Counted from the first letter of the stretch, positions 47,742 to 61,249 are shown. The stretch is DNA of 64,000 nt from Aquatica leii (GCA_035610365.1 CM069435.1:86833389-86897388); one strand, 5' to 3'. The notes: generated by a model not told the origin, from the sequence alone. Numbers and translations: made by a program.

Positions 47742-49688
47742 TACGAGAAATGAGTTTTAACGAAATTTTTTACACCAACATCCCAACTTTGTTTAAACAT
47801 GTTACTAAACACTTTCACGTTGTTCCAGATAAGTCTCTAACAAAACTACCATTTAGATAATTATTTATATGTAAATCTAAAGATAAACGCCTCTTAAAAT
47901 CGAAGCTACGTAGAAGTCTTTTAAGATCTTGCGCACTCTAGCGTTTATATCAAAATGTTGCTATCATCCGTCTTACAAACATTCGGCGAAACATTTTTCC
48001 TAACGTTTCGTTGCTTTTGTCGTTGTATTTGTAATTAACAAGTCTTTATCATTACTTGTTTCAAAAAATGCATTTGAATAATATGCGCCGTGTATTCCTA
48101 ACTGTACTACGTAAGTGAAAAAATAAAACACATAGACAATGATTTTAGTTGGTGGCAGCACACTGGTGCTGTTTTTTCGACATAAAGAAGGCGTTGGATA
48201 TGGTTCGGCATCATGGCCTTCTACTAAAACATCTAAACAACAGCATCATCTTGTTGTCACTGTTTAACACACCTAATCATGCCCGGATAACCAAAGCTTT
48301 ACGGCACAGTTATTTGTGTCGACATCCAACTCGCAAAAAACACAAAGCGGACTACCACAGAAATTTGTCACAGAATCGCTACTATACGCCTACCCATAGT
48401 GTCATAAGGTCTACATACCATAATATAGTCAAATCGCGTGGTTTAACGACAGCGGGCGCTTAGAATGATCACCGCTTCACTGCTGCACAGACGTACCCGA
48501 AGGCACCAAAGTCTATCCGCGCCACTATGCAAAGAATTTTTCCATTTTTAAATTGTAAACCATCGCGGTACAAAAGTACAAGTGTGAGTTTCCATATGGT
48601 GGTATCTTTTTTTCTACTGAAGATGTTTCGATTTTATAGTTCGGGAATTTGTTTTGCATAACTAACCACTGCTCTACATTATATGTCAGGTATTGACGTA
48701 TTGAACTAACAGAAATCACTTTTTTAATTCGATTGTAGTGTACTTGTCTTGCCTAGCTAAGTTAGAATCTTACGATTCATTTGCAATGTAAATCGACGAT
48801 CTTCAGATGCAGTTCTGACTGCGTCTAGATACTTGAACGCATTTCCATCGAAAGTATTTTTTTTCGTAAAGTTAGTGTCGTAGTAGCTCGGTTACCAGTC
48901 TCATAGGCCCAGTCTGCTACACTGTCTAAGTACACCTGTAAAAACTTTCTCACCCATCGACCACATCTATAAATCCTAAAGGATTTGTGCATCTAACGCT
49001 CAACACTAACCAAATTAGGATTTCTATCGTTGCTGAGCTTAACAAATACTTATGCATCAAAAGCATCCTAATTCCTATCCTAACCGAATTGAGTTGATAT
49101 TTCCTTTCGAGTCGAGCTTTATCTATATTATATAACAAGTCGAAGGTCCTGTGTTACCAGTGTAGAAGAATTTGAAAGAATTAGGCCAAAGTATAAGTTA
49201 ACTGAGTTATAAAGCACCTTGAACTGTGAGATAAAGATATCGCGAGAGTCGTGGCAGCAAGTGGCAGTTTTGATATAATGATCATGGTTGAATGCTCTCG
49301 TTCAAAAAAAAAATCAAAATCAAACACGCTCGCATCTTTGATAACGAATAAAGATAGCTTCAACCCTCGTAAAGCCAATTTGAGAACTGTAAATGCTGTT
49401 TCTTTAGCACTCTATGTAAGGGTTGATCTAGAAGCGCATGACCAAATAACGCAAACGCACATCAGGTATTAAATAAAAGCAACAACAGCGTGCAGCTCTG
49501 ATAAATTCAAAGTGTCAAGCTACTATTATTAGAAGAAACCAAGCCTAGACTATGGTTTTTCCAGGTAAATAAACGTTTCTTATATGTCTATAAATGTCGG
49601 CAACGCTACACAAAGAACTGAAGAACGTTTAAACAAAATTACAACGCCAACGAAGCAAAATTTAAGGTTGTCTATTTTTAGACGTAAT
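47742..49688. other. Intergenic spacer with a short RT scrap
   Basis: 48,165-48,240 on the plus strand encodes FFDIKKALDMVRHHGLLLKH, matching the '.LDI..AFD.V.H.GLL.KL' block of LINE reverse transcriptases. The rest, to the end of amine oxidase C, shows nothing recognisable. Confidence 0.4.
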
Positions 49689-51269
49689 CTACTTGTACAT
49701 CTTTATGATTCTATCAGCTTCTCTAAAACCAGCTTCGATAGCACCGTGAACTTTGGAATAATGCGTGGGACTGCTAGCTTCGCCCGCAAATAATAGATTA
49801 GGTTTTTGTGCGTTGTAACCAAGTGGCTCAGATAGAATAACCTCGTCAGAATATTGACCACGACGGGTACGTGGCGTTTGAAAGGAGTAAGTGCCTCGGA
49901 AGTGTGGGTTAGTGTACCAGTTGTTCCTAAAAAAGTATGTTTAGCGTATATCATTAAAAACAAAACTACCTAATAATAGCGTCAGGACGTGTTGTGGTCT
50001 CCGCAACAACCATGCCGAAATAATCTAATAAATACATAACTCCGTTGATTACAACTTCGTCTGGACATCGCTCAACTTCCGGTACAAAATGACCAACAAA
50101 CCAAGCTTCTATAACGTTTGGATTATGCTCAACTGGTAGTAAGACTGACACCGACGTTAACCAAGAAACTCCATCCTAATACAACTGTTTTAGAATTAAT
50201 CGCACACTAGTAAAAATTACCTTAACAGGACCTTCACCAAACGAAATATGTTTAATATCGTCTTTGTCCCACAAAAAGCTAGTACCAGTATAAGAGTCAT
50301 TCCACCACCTCTGAGGAAAACGTAAAATAACTTTGTGAACTGCGGCAATTCCTAATTGCTCAATTGCTTGGACTTTATCACTAGGAAGCTTAGGTTGAAA
50401 AAGAGTATGGTGTTGGTGCTTTAGCACTCCAAGAGAAACGGTCACTATAACATGATCAGCCGCATAATTAGAGCCATCGGTGCATTTTATCACCGCTTGC
50501 TTAGAGCCCCAAGTAATTTGATGTACTTCTTTATTTAACAAAACCTTATCGTCGATTGGAAGAGATTTTGACTCACCCGGGTATTTTTGCATCAATAAAT
50601 CCAAAATTGTTTTATAACCGTGCCCGTTCCAATGGAATAACAAATTGCCTTCGCTGTAATCGTCATCGTCGGCAACGTCAAACCAAGAAAACGCACCCTT
50701 GTTACCAATTACGTAAACCTCAAAAAACGTAATAGCTTCTCGCGCGAGAGCATACACACTCGGATCATTTTTCCATTGAACAATTGCCTGTTCATATCTG
50801 CAAGGAGAAATTAATCTACGCCTAAGCACTAAAATCCGTACCTAGCAATCAAACGCTCTCCAACACTAACGCTTTTTTTAGACTCGCCAATAAGTTTATT
50901 AAAAGTATCGACCAAAGCGTTAGAAAAATCCTGATCGAGACGTTTGAACTTTGAATGGTAGATTTCAGGATAAAATTGTTGAGCATGTTGCAAAATGTTC
51001 AAATCCTTGACCATATCGTACACAATGTTATCTTTATCGCCGTGACACCATTCGGCACCCAAATCCACGACACCATCGGCAAAGCGAACGCTATAGACAC
51101 GTCCTCCAATTCTATCTTCGGCTTCTAAGATTGTAATGTTAGTGATGCCATTTTTTAGCAACCTAGTGGCAGCTGCAATTCCAGACGCCCCAGCTCCTAT
51201 TATAACGACGCTTGGATCGCAAACCCCAAATGACACAAAAAACAATAACAGAACGGTCTTAACTAACAT
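49689..51269 (-). CDS. Secreted FAD-dependent amine oxidase (polyamine-oxidase type), tandem copy C
   Basis: Exons (minus): 51,269-50,842; 50,797-50,221; 50,175-49,970; 49,926-49,689. All phases agree, giving 482 residues, intact. The protein has signal peptide MLVKTVLLLFFVSFGVC, GAGASG, EAEDRIGGRVYSV, LGAEWCHGDKDN, and the terminal FAD-contact region with an AGEAS core. It is closer to copy B than to A in exon 3 (VVAET where B has VAVAET) and in EAEDR. Exon 2 lacks two codons present in A and B, in the acidic loop DVADDDDYSEGN. The first base of exon 2 is A rather than G, keeping the split arginine codon (AGA). Upstream homology to copies A and B is weaker but includes the GATAAG block. The function is inferred as for copies A and B. 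Confidence 0.95.
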
Positions 51270-51329
51270 TGTCGCAGAATTAATACTACAAAACTACCGA
51301 AAGGTCAAATTTAACATATATCTTTATGT

Positions 51330-51335
51330 GATAAG
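51330..51335 (-). promoter_or_regulatory. GATA-type motif upstream of amine oxidase C
   Basis: GATAAG in TATGTGATAAGACGTATAAA, 61 bp upstream of the ATG, aligned with the motif in copies A and B although the surrounding bases have diverged more. Confidence 0.4.
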
Positions 51336-53100
51336 ACGTATAAAAACAAGATTGCTTAAAACATATACCCGCGTCAAATAACAAAAAATGATTGCCCCTA
51401 CTCGTTAAATCTAAACTGACACACCAAAACTTACGATTTGAATGATTTCGCGATAATTGTCGACGAAGCCATTTTTGACTTTATAGCTAATAACCCTCAA
51501 TTTATCTGAGAAATAATCTGTCTTTTTGCCTTTGACTTGACCATTATTATTTTCTCGTTATAACTTTATAACCATTTAAAACATATAAATATATACATAT
51601 ATTCAAAACTATTAATTTTATAAAAATAATGTAGAGAGAAGAAACTAATTTAGAAATCAATACGTTTTTGACATGATTTTATCTAAATCTATATGCGCAT
51701 TGAGTAAAGAATAATAAAACAGAAATTTTCGAATCCAATAAGCGTATCGGTTATTTAAGAAGATAAATAAAAATATGTTGTGATTTTATTACTACTTTCA
51801 ATTCATCGTTAATATTAGATGCCCCGGTTGATCTTCGACAACCTCAAGAAAATATTCTTATCGCGACACGCATGAAGAGTTCTAATACAAAAGCATCTAC
51901 TACTTTACTTATGGTGCACATAAAAAAGACTGAATATGCAAAAACCATGCCAACATAAAAATTATCCAACGCCATCTATGCCAACGGTTCCAAAGAACGG
52001 TTCGGCCACGTCTAAAGGTATTGCAAATCTATTTTCCGTGAGCTACTACTTAGACTTTCAATAGGAAGCAAGAAATGTAAATCTAATTTTGTAATATGTT
52101 CTAACTGCAGAGACTCACACCATTATGCAAAATACATGAGATGCTCAGCAAGTCATATGAACGGATATCGAGTTAGATATAAGACTTTTTTGCTAAAATG
52201 TAAAAGTACTCATCACAGAAGACAAAGAACAACTAAGACAAGCGGTTCGAAGGAAGCGATTCGAGGCGCCGAAGACTATTTCCAGAAATATCCTCCATCG
52301 ATAACGTCTTCCACTCCGCGCTTGTAATCGCAATGATCGCCACACTAGATCAACAATAAAGATAACCGGTAAAAGAGAGCAAATGATAACAGCACCAGAG
52401 CGTTTCTTTCAACTTAAAGCGTAGCGGATCTTACGATTGCCTACGCCAAATCCGTTATATGATTACAGAACAGACGATTTCGATCGCAACACACCCGCAG
52501 TCACAAAGATCACATGATGCTAAACAATTGATGACTAAGTACAAATTGCTCGAAAGCAATTCTTGGAAATGCAGTTTCGAATCACTCATGACGATAGATA
52601 GAATATAAAGCGTTCACAAAAAAATGCAAAACAGTCGCTAAAAAAAAACTCTAACGATTTATATAAATTGCGAGGTTCCTTCTATTGGAAACAAGCAAAA
52701 ATAACCACTAATCAATACATTACAAAGCAAAGCTGAAGCCACAACTGCTTACTAATGAAGCTCCTAGACAACGGCATCGTCCTGTTCATAATCTAATTTA
52801 TTCGATCTCACTTGCGTACGTTTGACTGGATAGACAATGTTGCATTTGATAAAATAGCACAATTTTGCACTTCCATTGTCTTTATTTCTATTTCTTAAAA
52901 ATAAATAAATATACGCTACGTTTTGGTTGCTGAAGTATCTGCAGTTGTCATCAGGTAAATACTAATAAACTTAGAGACTACTGAAGAATAAATCGTGTTT
53001 AAAATTTGACATTATATCCCTACTTAAACGACGAAAATTGGGCATACTGAGAATATATTTTATACAAGGAACAAACATTATACTACAGTATTTTTAACAA
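51336..53100. other. Intergenic with an eroded LINE gag stretch
   Basis: About 52,090-52,170 reads VICSNCRDSHHYAKYMRCSA on the plus strand, resembling a LINE ORF1 zinc knuckle (C-x2-C-x4-H...C), in a frame that stays open to 52,327. The remainder has no recognisable gene. Confidence 0.35.
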
Positions 53101-53113
53101 CCCCCCCCCCCCC
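53101..53113. repeat. Poly-C run of 13
   Basis: Thirteen consecutive C on the plus strand in an AT-rich context. Such a run is prone to sequencing and replication slippage. It borders the start of a T-poor tract. Confidence 0.9.
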
Positions 53114-55265
53114 AACAACATAAAAACTCGAGAAGTGAACACTAGCTAAAGTCAAAAATAGAAATTTAGGCATACGCCAAAGGCAGAACCGTAAAATCCA
53201 AAACCAACCCAAAAACAATAACACCCAACCAAAGAAGAAGCGGAATGATACTCCAAAGAACCAAAAACTCCAACCAACAGAAATGAAGTATCAGAAAAGG
53301 TACTCGTTGAAAATCGACATCAGTCGTTACGCTATAAAAACAAAAAAACAACGCAGACAACCAAAAGAAAAGAACAAGTAAGAGTAAATAAAGAAGAATA
53401 TTACTAGAAAATTAAGAAAAAAAAACTTTAGTACAGAAAACTGAAGAAAAAAAAATTAGGTAGCATCCCAGCTATAACTAACAAAATACCGTCAACATAG
53501 TCAAAGAACCAAATCACAAAGTCTACAGACGAGAACCAAAAGAATAACCAAAAGTCCAAATCCGAGAGCCAAACAAAACAGACTAGAACTTACGACGCTG
53601 GCGACGCCGGTAAAAAAAGGGAACGATTGGAAGAAGACAACGAAGCACAACCAGAAATGTCGAAACGAGGAGGTAAGGAAAAAGAGAAAACTAGCTTTCG
53701 CATCCGTAGAGTGACTACGAACTTTAGCAATAAAAACAACGCCGAAGAAAAAGTAACGTCTTGGCAACACTAAGACGACCAGAAGTGGAGTGGACGTGAT
53801 GATCTTAAATAATTGGCTTACGTTGGTCGTTCGACCAGCTTCCACAGATGCTTATCGTCAGGAGAAATCCGATTCGTTTCCACAGAAAACCTTGAACCAC
53901 TAACCAACGAGAACATTGGCGATACCATTAGTTTTTAGTAGGGCAGGTAATCCTCGAAAGCAAAGACAAACCAGTCGACAAATCAGAAAGAGAAGAAACC
54001 GAACGTAAAGATATAGCACCTTTAGAAGTACAATGAACACGATTATTAGAATTACAAGTAGATATCGAAGAAGAAAGTGAAGAAATATTAAGAGAACATG
54101 TAACCGGAGTAGACAACGGCGAACTATCATAGTGTACACTTGCGTTGTCTCAAAAAAATTAGCTTAAAAAGGCGTAGGTGGTTTATACTCGTCAATAGAA
54201 ACTTTAGATTAAGCGAGCGGTCCTCCATACGACACTAATTTTTCAAAAGTAGAAATCGACATTAACGCAAGCCCGGACTGATAAAACCTTACAGACAATA
54301 AAAAATCTATCCTGATTTTTGTTCGAGTTTCACTCATTAAATGTTAACCGAAATTTTGCCGTTCGGTGCAACCCGCAATAAGAGAAAAAGAACAGCCAAT
54401 AAAGGGTCTCCGGTCCTTTAACTTACATAATTTAGATTTATCAAGCGACCAGTTTATAATTAAAGATTTCAAGCAATATGAGAATGTTAGTATACATCCC
54501 AAACTCAAGTCACTTAAACGAATGCACAGATATCATAACAAGTTTAAATCCCAACACATATAAACACGTGCACAAACATCATTATCTTAAACAGAAGAAT
54601 GGTTAGTTAACTAACGACCTGTCAGTAGATACATAGGTCCTGATTACGGAAGCAAGCCAGCTATTAATTGAATGATCGGGACAAACAAACAAGGGCCAAA
54701 AATACACATGTATAATAAACGTACAATAAAACTTATATCAAACAAATGTTACAAAGATGTAGGATCCAATCACAAAAGCAACCTACCGCGACTTTGATAC
54801 ATAAACTAAGCAATTGTCTATAAAATGGATTTAAGTTCCACGATTACACATAAAATACACGCAGGAACCAACCTGCGACCTTAAGATGTTTGCCCCTCAC
54901 GGTAAAGAAAATATTAGATCACATTTTACACTGGTGTTTTTCCCTGTTATCAAATTCATTATAATCACCATCAACAAGTAAATATTACCATCGAAAATAT
55001 GTTCTAACTTTGATCAACTTTTATATCCTCAAATTATAAACGTACGAAAAAACAAATATATTATTATGCATAATAATAAATAACTTGCAGAGAAAATGAT
55101 TTAATAAATTAACACAAATTGATTCTAAAACAAGTCAAAGATTTATATAAAAAAAACATGGGCGTGTACTAGTGTACACATGTAAGAAGTGAAACTTCTT
55201 TATGGCCTTATTTTTCGCAAAATGATCTACATGCAACTTTTCAGAAATTGGTTAAATAAAGTTAA
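53114..55265. other. T-poor (A/C-rich) tract and AT-rich intergenic DNA
   Basis: From about 53,120 to 54,130 the plus strand is strongly depleted in T and rich in A with C or G. This makes long low-complexity minus-strand frames (for example 53,501-53,845) that I do not regard as genes. 54,130-55,265 is ordinary AT-rich DNA with nothing recognised. Confidence 0.4.
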
Positions 55266-55975
55266 ATTAGATAAAGTTTAAACAAAAGGATTTTATTATA
55301 ATAGACATGAATACAAAAAAATTAGATAAAGTTTAAACAAAAGGATTTTATTATCATAGACATGAATACAAATAATACAATTATTTCACTTTAACTTTTT
55401 GCTACTAAGATTATTACAGCATTTCATTAATTGAAATAGAATTATTACTATCATTGTCATCGTTCAATCAGAAATTGAGGTTAACCTTAAATATCTTAAA
55501 TTTAATAATTAATGGCTTATGGTAACTGAAATATGAAATTGAATCTACAAAAATTAGTTAATTGATTTACAAAAATTAATAACATATTTCAGAATTTATA
55601 CTCTATGCCAATTAATTGATGTTCATTAAATTAGCAGTCGTATTAATTAATAAATACTATTTTAATGAAATCATATACATTGACCGATAGTTACAATAAT
55701 AAACTGTGGTTAACCTTAAATATCTTAAATTTAAAATTAGATAAAGTTTAAACAAAAGGATTTTATTATAATAGACATGAATACAAATAATACAATTATT
55801 TCACTTTAACTTTTGCTACTAAGGTTATTACAGCATTTCATTAATTGAAATAGAATTATTACTGTCATTGTCATCGTTCAATCAGAAACTGAGGTTAACC
55901 TTAAATATCTTAAATTTAAAATGTCATCCTTCAATCAGAATTTGAGGTTAACCTTAACAAGTATTAGAAAAATAG
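55266..55975. repeat. Imperfect tandem/dispersed AT-rich repeats
   Basis: A unit starting ATTAGATAAAGTTTAAACAA occurs at 55,266, 55,321 and 55,736. The first copy is only about 55 bp before the second begins. The second and third continue together for about 180 bp through GGTTAACCTTAAATATCTTA. That last module also recurs at about 55,480, 55,708, 55,893 and 55,947. No coding content. Confidence 0.8.
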
Positions 55976-58780
55976 ATATAATTACTTACTTTTGTTAAAA
56001 ATCCACTGGAATTAGAATTAAAATAAAGCCTTTGATTTTGTTGATCACTTTAGTATTGATATATTATTTATCTCGTCGCTATTGCGTTTCAGAAATAAAA
56101 AAAAAGATGGCGCGTAAAGTAAAAATGTGACGATAAAAAATGTGACGTGACGCGTAAAATGTGACGGTAAATTTTTTTCCAACGCCGATAAAGAAGTTTC
56201 ACTTCAATAACAAAAACAAAATGGCAATGAAGTTTAAATAGCTTCTTTTTACAAACAAACAAACATCTACACAAAGCCATTTACGATTTTAATAATTTTC
56301 AAATTTAAGTATAAAGTATTTAATTATTGCAGTTACATTTCTAATCATAAATGTTTTATACAAAGTTAACATACTAAATGAAGTTATCGAAACTGCAAAA
56401 CAAAGAAAACGCTACAAATGTAAATTATATCTTAACCGTACTTTTGATGCTTAATGTTGTGCTCAAAATTACACATAAATAAAATTATAAAATAAAGAAA
56501 AAACAACGAATCTAGTTTAGTAATTATAAGTTTAATTAATAATTTGTGAAAAACATCGTTTAATAATTCCACATAAACTGATATTGAAATGCATCATACA
56601 CGTAAAACAATTGAATCAACAAAGTTGAAATGACCGCCAATGCGTTTATTTTACCAAAACAAAGAAAACTTGTAATGTTTCTATAACGCTGGAATTTTAA
56701 TGCAAAGCGCTCATAAATTACAGTTAATTTTCGCATCCCTTATATAAGCTAACGGTATACAACTACTTGCATTATAAATAATATACAAAACCCAAACACA
56801 AATTTTATATTAAGAACGCTTCTAACTCCACGTTCAACCCTAGCGTGCGCCAACCTCCATTAAAATCGATTATTATACAGATTCCAAAGCAGACCTACTA
56901 AACTGTTTAAAACTTTTGACAACGCTATACGTTTTTTTTTGTCATGACCTTTTTTTCAGAAGTCACTTCACCTGCCTGCTTTGATTTATTTTTGAGCCAG
57001 ATTAATAGACCACACTTGAAAGTAAGTGTTCGCTTACCTTTTACTTAAAGACATGTTTGGTATTATTAATCACACTCTTGACAAAAACTAAAGGACTGCT
57101 TAAGTGATGTGACGTCATCGATTTTTAGTATTAATAAGCCACACTTGAATGTAAGTGAACTTGAAAGTTAAATTTATTTGACATTTGTAAGTGTCAAATT
57201 CAAGTAACCTGCAGACACACTTTAACGTGCGCTTGAAAATTTGCTATTTTGTGATTTTATTAAATTGTTGTGTATGATTAAAGCGATATTATTGTTATTA
57301 GTTGATTGTTTATAATAAAAAAAATAGTTATTTCTATCTACAGCTTATAATTAAAAGTAGTGGTTAGTAATGGCTCTGATACTGCAAAGAGATTTTCATG
57401 AATTTATAAATTATATTGAAACAAATTTTACTAGGTATTATTTTCTATAGAAGAAACGCTGTTATGAATTCAGTGTTTCTAATTAGCGCAGGTCCCTTGT
57501 TATGCTAAACGTGTTTCAGTATGTTTGTACGGTATAAAATTTATTCCCGGAACACCGACTTCCCGCTGCATTGGGAGTAACTGCTGTCAGTTCGATAATA
57601 TTTGACATCGAGATATCGATGGGAGAAAACTTACTTTTCTGATCTTTATGGTACGCTTCGTACATGATCTACATTAATGCCCAGCGAAGTTTTCACTTAT
57701 AATTATTCGTTTACTTAATTTTTCCCCTGCTGTCATTAGCGGTTTCTGGATACCCAGACATTATTCCATTAATGTGGAGATAGTAAAACCCGTTTGGTTT
57801 ATTGAGAAAATTCACGTTGATTGAAGATATACAGGGTGATTTTTTTTAACTTGAAACACTTAAATATCTTGACAAGAACCCATCCGACAAAAAATGTCTC
57901 CAATAAAAAGTCCATAGTTTGGAGGGAGAAATTCATTTTTACTATTCAAAATTCCCCCCTCGACCCCATAGGAGATAAAACGGAGGGCATCTTTGAAATT
58001 TTAAATAGGAACCGTTATTTTTGATTACATATTCAGATTCTACTGGAAAAAGTACATACGTGCTGCTAACTAGTTGCATTCTTCGAAGGAAAACTAAATG
58101 GTAGTATTATATTTCCTACTTTAATTCTTTTCATTTACGTTATCATTCAGTTGCGCGCACGATTGTACGTACATATCAAATTGTTGTTACAATTAACTAT
58201 AAAACTTTTTTTGTGGGTAACATTTATTAGACGGCGCGCTTTGAATTATCGAGATTTGCGTATTTGTGTCATAACTTACAAATGTAAATTTATTGCTTTA
58301 GAATGTAAAAGTTTAATTTTTTGTACGGCATGTTGCCTAACCGAAGAAGACTTTACCTCATTTCTCTTTTCTAGCTTCTCTTTCTTTGATAAAATAAATA
58401 TAGTCGTTGTTACAACCTGTGTTTTGTCATTTATTGTCTTTCAGCTTTGGATAGATTTAAAGGGTATTTCCCATCCTAGAAGCATTTCATTATGTCGTGA
58501 ACTGTGACCTTAAGTCGAAAATCGGAATTAATATACTAAAATTCAAAAATTTGACAAGTTTATCTGCATTCCAAAAACGGTAGTCTATTTAAAAGGCACT
58601 CACGTCGATAAAAATTAAAAACAATCAGGTATTTATTTATTAAATAAAAATTAATTTACTTATAATAATACTTAAAGACTTATTAACAACAAATACAACG
58701 ATAAAAGCAAAGATAGGTTAGAAAAAATGTACCAGAGAATGTTTCTAAGACGGATAATAACAATATTTTGACACGTAAAT
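55976..58780. other. AT-rich intergenic region, one possible transposon end
   Basis: No gene supported. ACAGGGTGATTTTTTTTAAC at 57,830 has the look of an insect DNA-transposon terminus (TA followed by CAGGGTG) but no matching end was found. The open frames at 57,821-58,024 and 58,151-58,507 have no recognised domain. Around 57,000-57,240 short copies of CACACTTGAA-GTAAGTG words repeat. Confidence 0.35.
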
Positions 58781-59192
58781 GTGTATAAGAGGACGCACGT
58801 GTATAAGAGTACGCATCACTAATATTTAATATATGGTACCACCTATTGGTATTTTAATAAATTAGTTGCAATCTAGACTTGACGTTACTACATAGCTCAA
58901 AGTAGAAATCTTAATCAACCGCGTGGTTGAGCAAGATACAACCGTCAAAAGTTTCCTTGGCTTTACACTCAAATTTTATAGTTAGACGTGTTTTTATTTA
59001 TTAGAGGTAAGTGATAGTTTTATGACTATAAAAAGAATAAATTTAGATTCTCCATAGATTGCTTACATACGACCACAAGGACTTTGTTAAAATTGATTAG
59101 TTTTCAAAATTATAAAGCGTAAATAAAACACTAACAAATGTGCATAAGAGTACGCAATCATCGAAGCATAAGAGTACGCACTGCGTACTCTT
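58781..59192. repeat. Repeated GTGTATAAGAGTACGCA motifs upstream of a transposase
   Basis: Near-copies of GTGTATAAGAGTACGCA lie at 58,781 (AGGACG variant), 58,799, 59,140 and 59,165. The last faces an inverted copy, so AAGAGTACGCA and TGCGTACTCTT form a palindrome with one spacer base at 59,170-59,192. Position and spacing suggest terminal or subterminal binding sites of the transposon whose transposase starts at 59,314. Confidence 0.65.
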
Positions 59193-59313
59193 AGGCATAC
59201 ATTTTAAATACCCATATACAGATACTTAATTTTAATTTTTTAAATATTCAAGCAACAAAATAAGTCGTTACCAAAGAAAAACGAAGAGAGCACTTATATT
59301 TACGGAAGAAAAT

Positions 59314-61130
59314 ATGTCAGAGATATATCAAAAAATAGCAGTTGGCATTAGTAAAAGAAAAAGAGCTATAGTAAGGGAACTTGGTATAAATGAAGCAACG
59401 TTAAGAAAACGTTTAAAATGTGGAAATGTTCAAACATCTTTGGAAAGATTTAAAAACGACATTCCAGTTCATTTAGAAGCTCAATTAGCTTAACAAATAC
59501 TGCAATTGGATACTACATTTTACGGAATTACTAAGAAAGATCTGCAAATTGCTGCTAATAATCTTCATCACCGATTTAATAAAAATAAGAAAATTGCCAG
59601 CGAGTCCTGGGTAAATGGATTTTGTCAAAGACACAAACTTACACTTCGACAAGCAAAAAAATGTTCATTGGGAAAATTGATAGGTTTTAATAAAATTCAA
59701 GTAGATAGGTTTCACACGAATTTAAGAATATTACTAGAAAAGGCCAGTATCTAACAAGTTTAATATATAACGTAGACGAAACTGGTTTATCTACAGTTCC
59801 AAATAAACTACCTAAAGTAATTTCTAAAAAAGGAAAAAAGGTGATCTTAAAAGTGGCTAGTGCAGATCGTGGACAATTAATAACGGTTATTTGTTGTATG
59901 AATGCAACCGAAACATACGTTCCCCCTGCACTAATCTTTCCAAAAAAGCGTATGAAAGATGAGCTTTTTTTAAATGCACCTTCTGGAACCGCAAAAATGA
60001 TCTCTGAATCAGGTTTTATTAACACTGATTTATTTTACGAGTGAATAGTGCATTTCAAAAATTACACCAAACCTAGTGCTGGAAATCCAGTTCTTTTAAT
60101 ACTGGACAATCACAGCTTACATCGTAATTTGCAAGCTATAATTTATTGCGGAGAAAATTACATAGATCTGTTGTCTCTTCCACCACATGCAAGCCATAAA
60201 ATGCAACCGCTGGATATAGAGTTTTTTGGTCCTTTAAAAGCGGCATATACCAGAGAACCCGACCATTGGATAGTAAGCAATCCGGGAAAGGTCATCCTCC
60301 AAATGCAAGTTGCTGGGTTGTTCAACTTTGCTTACACAAGTGTTGCCAATATTCAAAAAGCTGAAAATTCTTTTAAAAGAGCAGGAATTCATCCGTACAA
60401 CCCGAATATATTTGAAGATGAAGAATTTGCTCCATCACTTGTGATCGAAGTGCCGATATATATAAACAGCAAGCAAGATGCTGTGGAAACTGATAATGTA
60501 AGCGAGACAATACTTACAAATGAAGATGAACAGACTACTGAAACAATAAACAGTTTAACCAATTCGTCCGTTTCCTTAGACGTCACACCATCACCGTTTC
60601 AAGAGTCTGCCAGTATAGATAAGCACTTCATCAACTTCTTTAAATCGAATCATTATCATTCCCAGATATCAATGATCTCGAAGTTGTCTGTGAGGATGGA
60701 ATAGTAATAAATAATTCCGGTACAGTTATTAATCTGTCAGCTTCAGAACTTTTCCCTTTGCCAAAAGGAATAAACAATAATAAACAAAAAACACAGAAGT
60801 CTGAAATATTATCTAGTACGCCTTATAAAACAGAATTAAAAACACAAGTAGAATTAAAACGAGATAAAGAAGAAAAGAAAAAAGCAAGGATTGCCAAAAA
60901 AAAATTACCTGAATCCAAAAAAATCTAAAACCTGTAAAAAGCAGAGACTGACAAATGAAGATGCAACTTGCCCCGGATGCGGAAAGTTGTATTCAAATTC
61001 GAAAGAAGATTGAATTCTGTGTTCAAAGTGCGATAAATGGTGGCATGAATCTTGCACAACTTATGTCTTAGGGCTATTTATTTGCTTTAACTGCAAAAAA
61101 ATAAATTTTGTTAAAAGTCTTCTATTATTC
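59314..61130 (+). pseudogene. Second pogo/Tigger-like DDE_1 transposase with C-terminal PHD-like zinc finger
   Basis: It starts with MSEIYQKIAVGISKRKRAIV, a psq-type helix-turn-helix, then a CENP-B-like region (WVNGFCQRHKLTLRQAKK). The DDE_1 catalytic core keeps all three acids: Asp in YNVDETGL (59,775), Asp in LLILDNHSLH (60,105) and Asp in QPLDIEFFGP (60,213). A low-complexity linker is followed at 60,960-61,110 by CPGCGKLYSN, CSKCDKWWHESC and CFNC, a PHD-like zinc-binding tail seen in some insect pogo relatives. Breaks: stops near 59,491 and 59,754, a stop at 60,042, a frameshift near 60,660 and a stop inside the zinc finger. The 3' terminal repeat was not found, so the copy is dead and perhaps 3'-truncated. 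Confidence 0.88.
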
Positions 61131-61249
61131 ACTAGCAATTAAGTTACGAGAAAATCCTCGTAACAAACATTTATTGTAAGTGATTTATCTATTTTTTTTA
61201 AGACATAAAACTAATTAATTGATTTATCTCTTGTATTTTTCTATTCTTC

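Noticed and set aside
50176..50829. Minus-strand frame starting MLRRRLISPCRYEQ as an alternative start for amine oxidase C
   Set aside because: The first part reads through the intron between exons 1 and 2; the homologous copies use the acceptor at 50,798.
53501..53845. 114-codon minus-strand frame that looks like a hydrophobic protein
   Set aside because: Arises from the T-poor composition of the plus strand; hydrophobicity is a codon artefact.
57821..58024. Complete transposon starting at ACAGGGTGATT
   Set aside because: Only one possible end is visible; no inverted partner or duplication.
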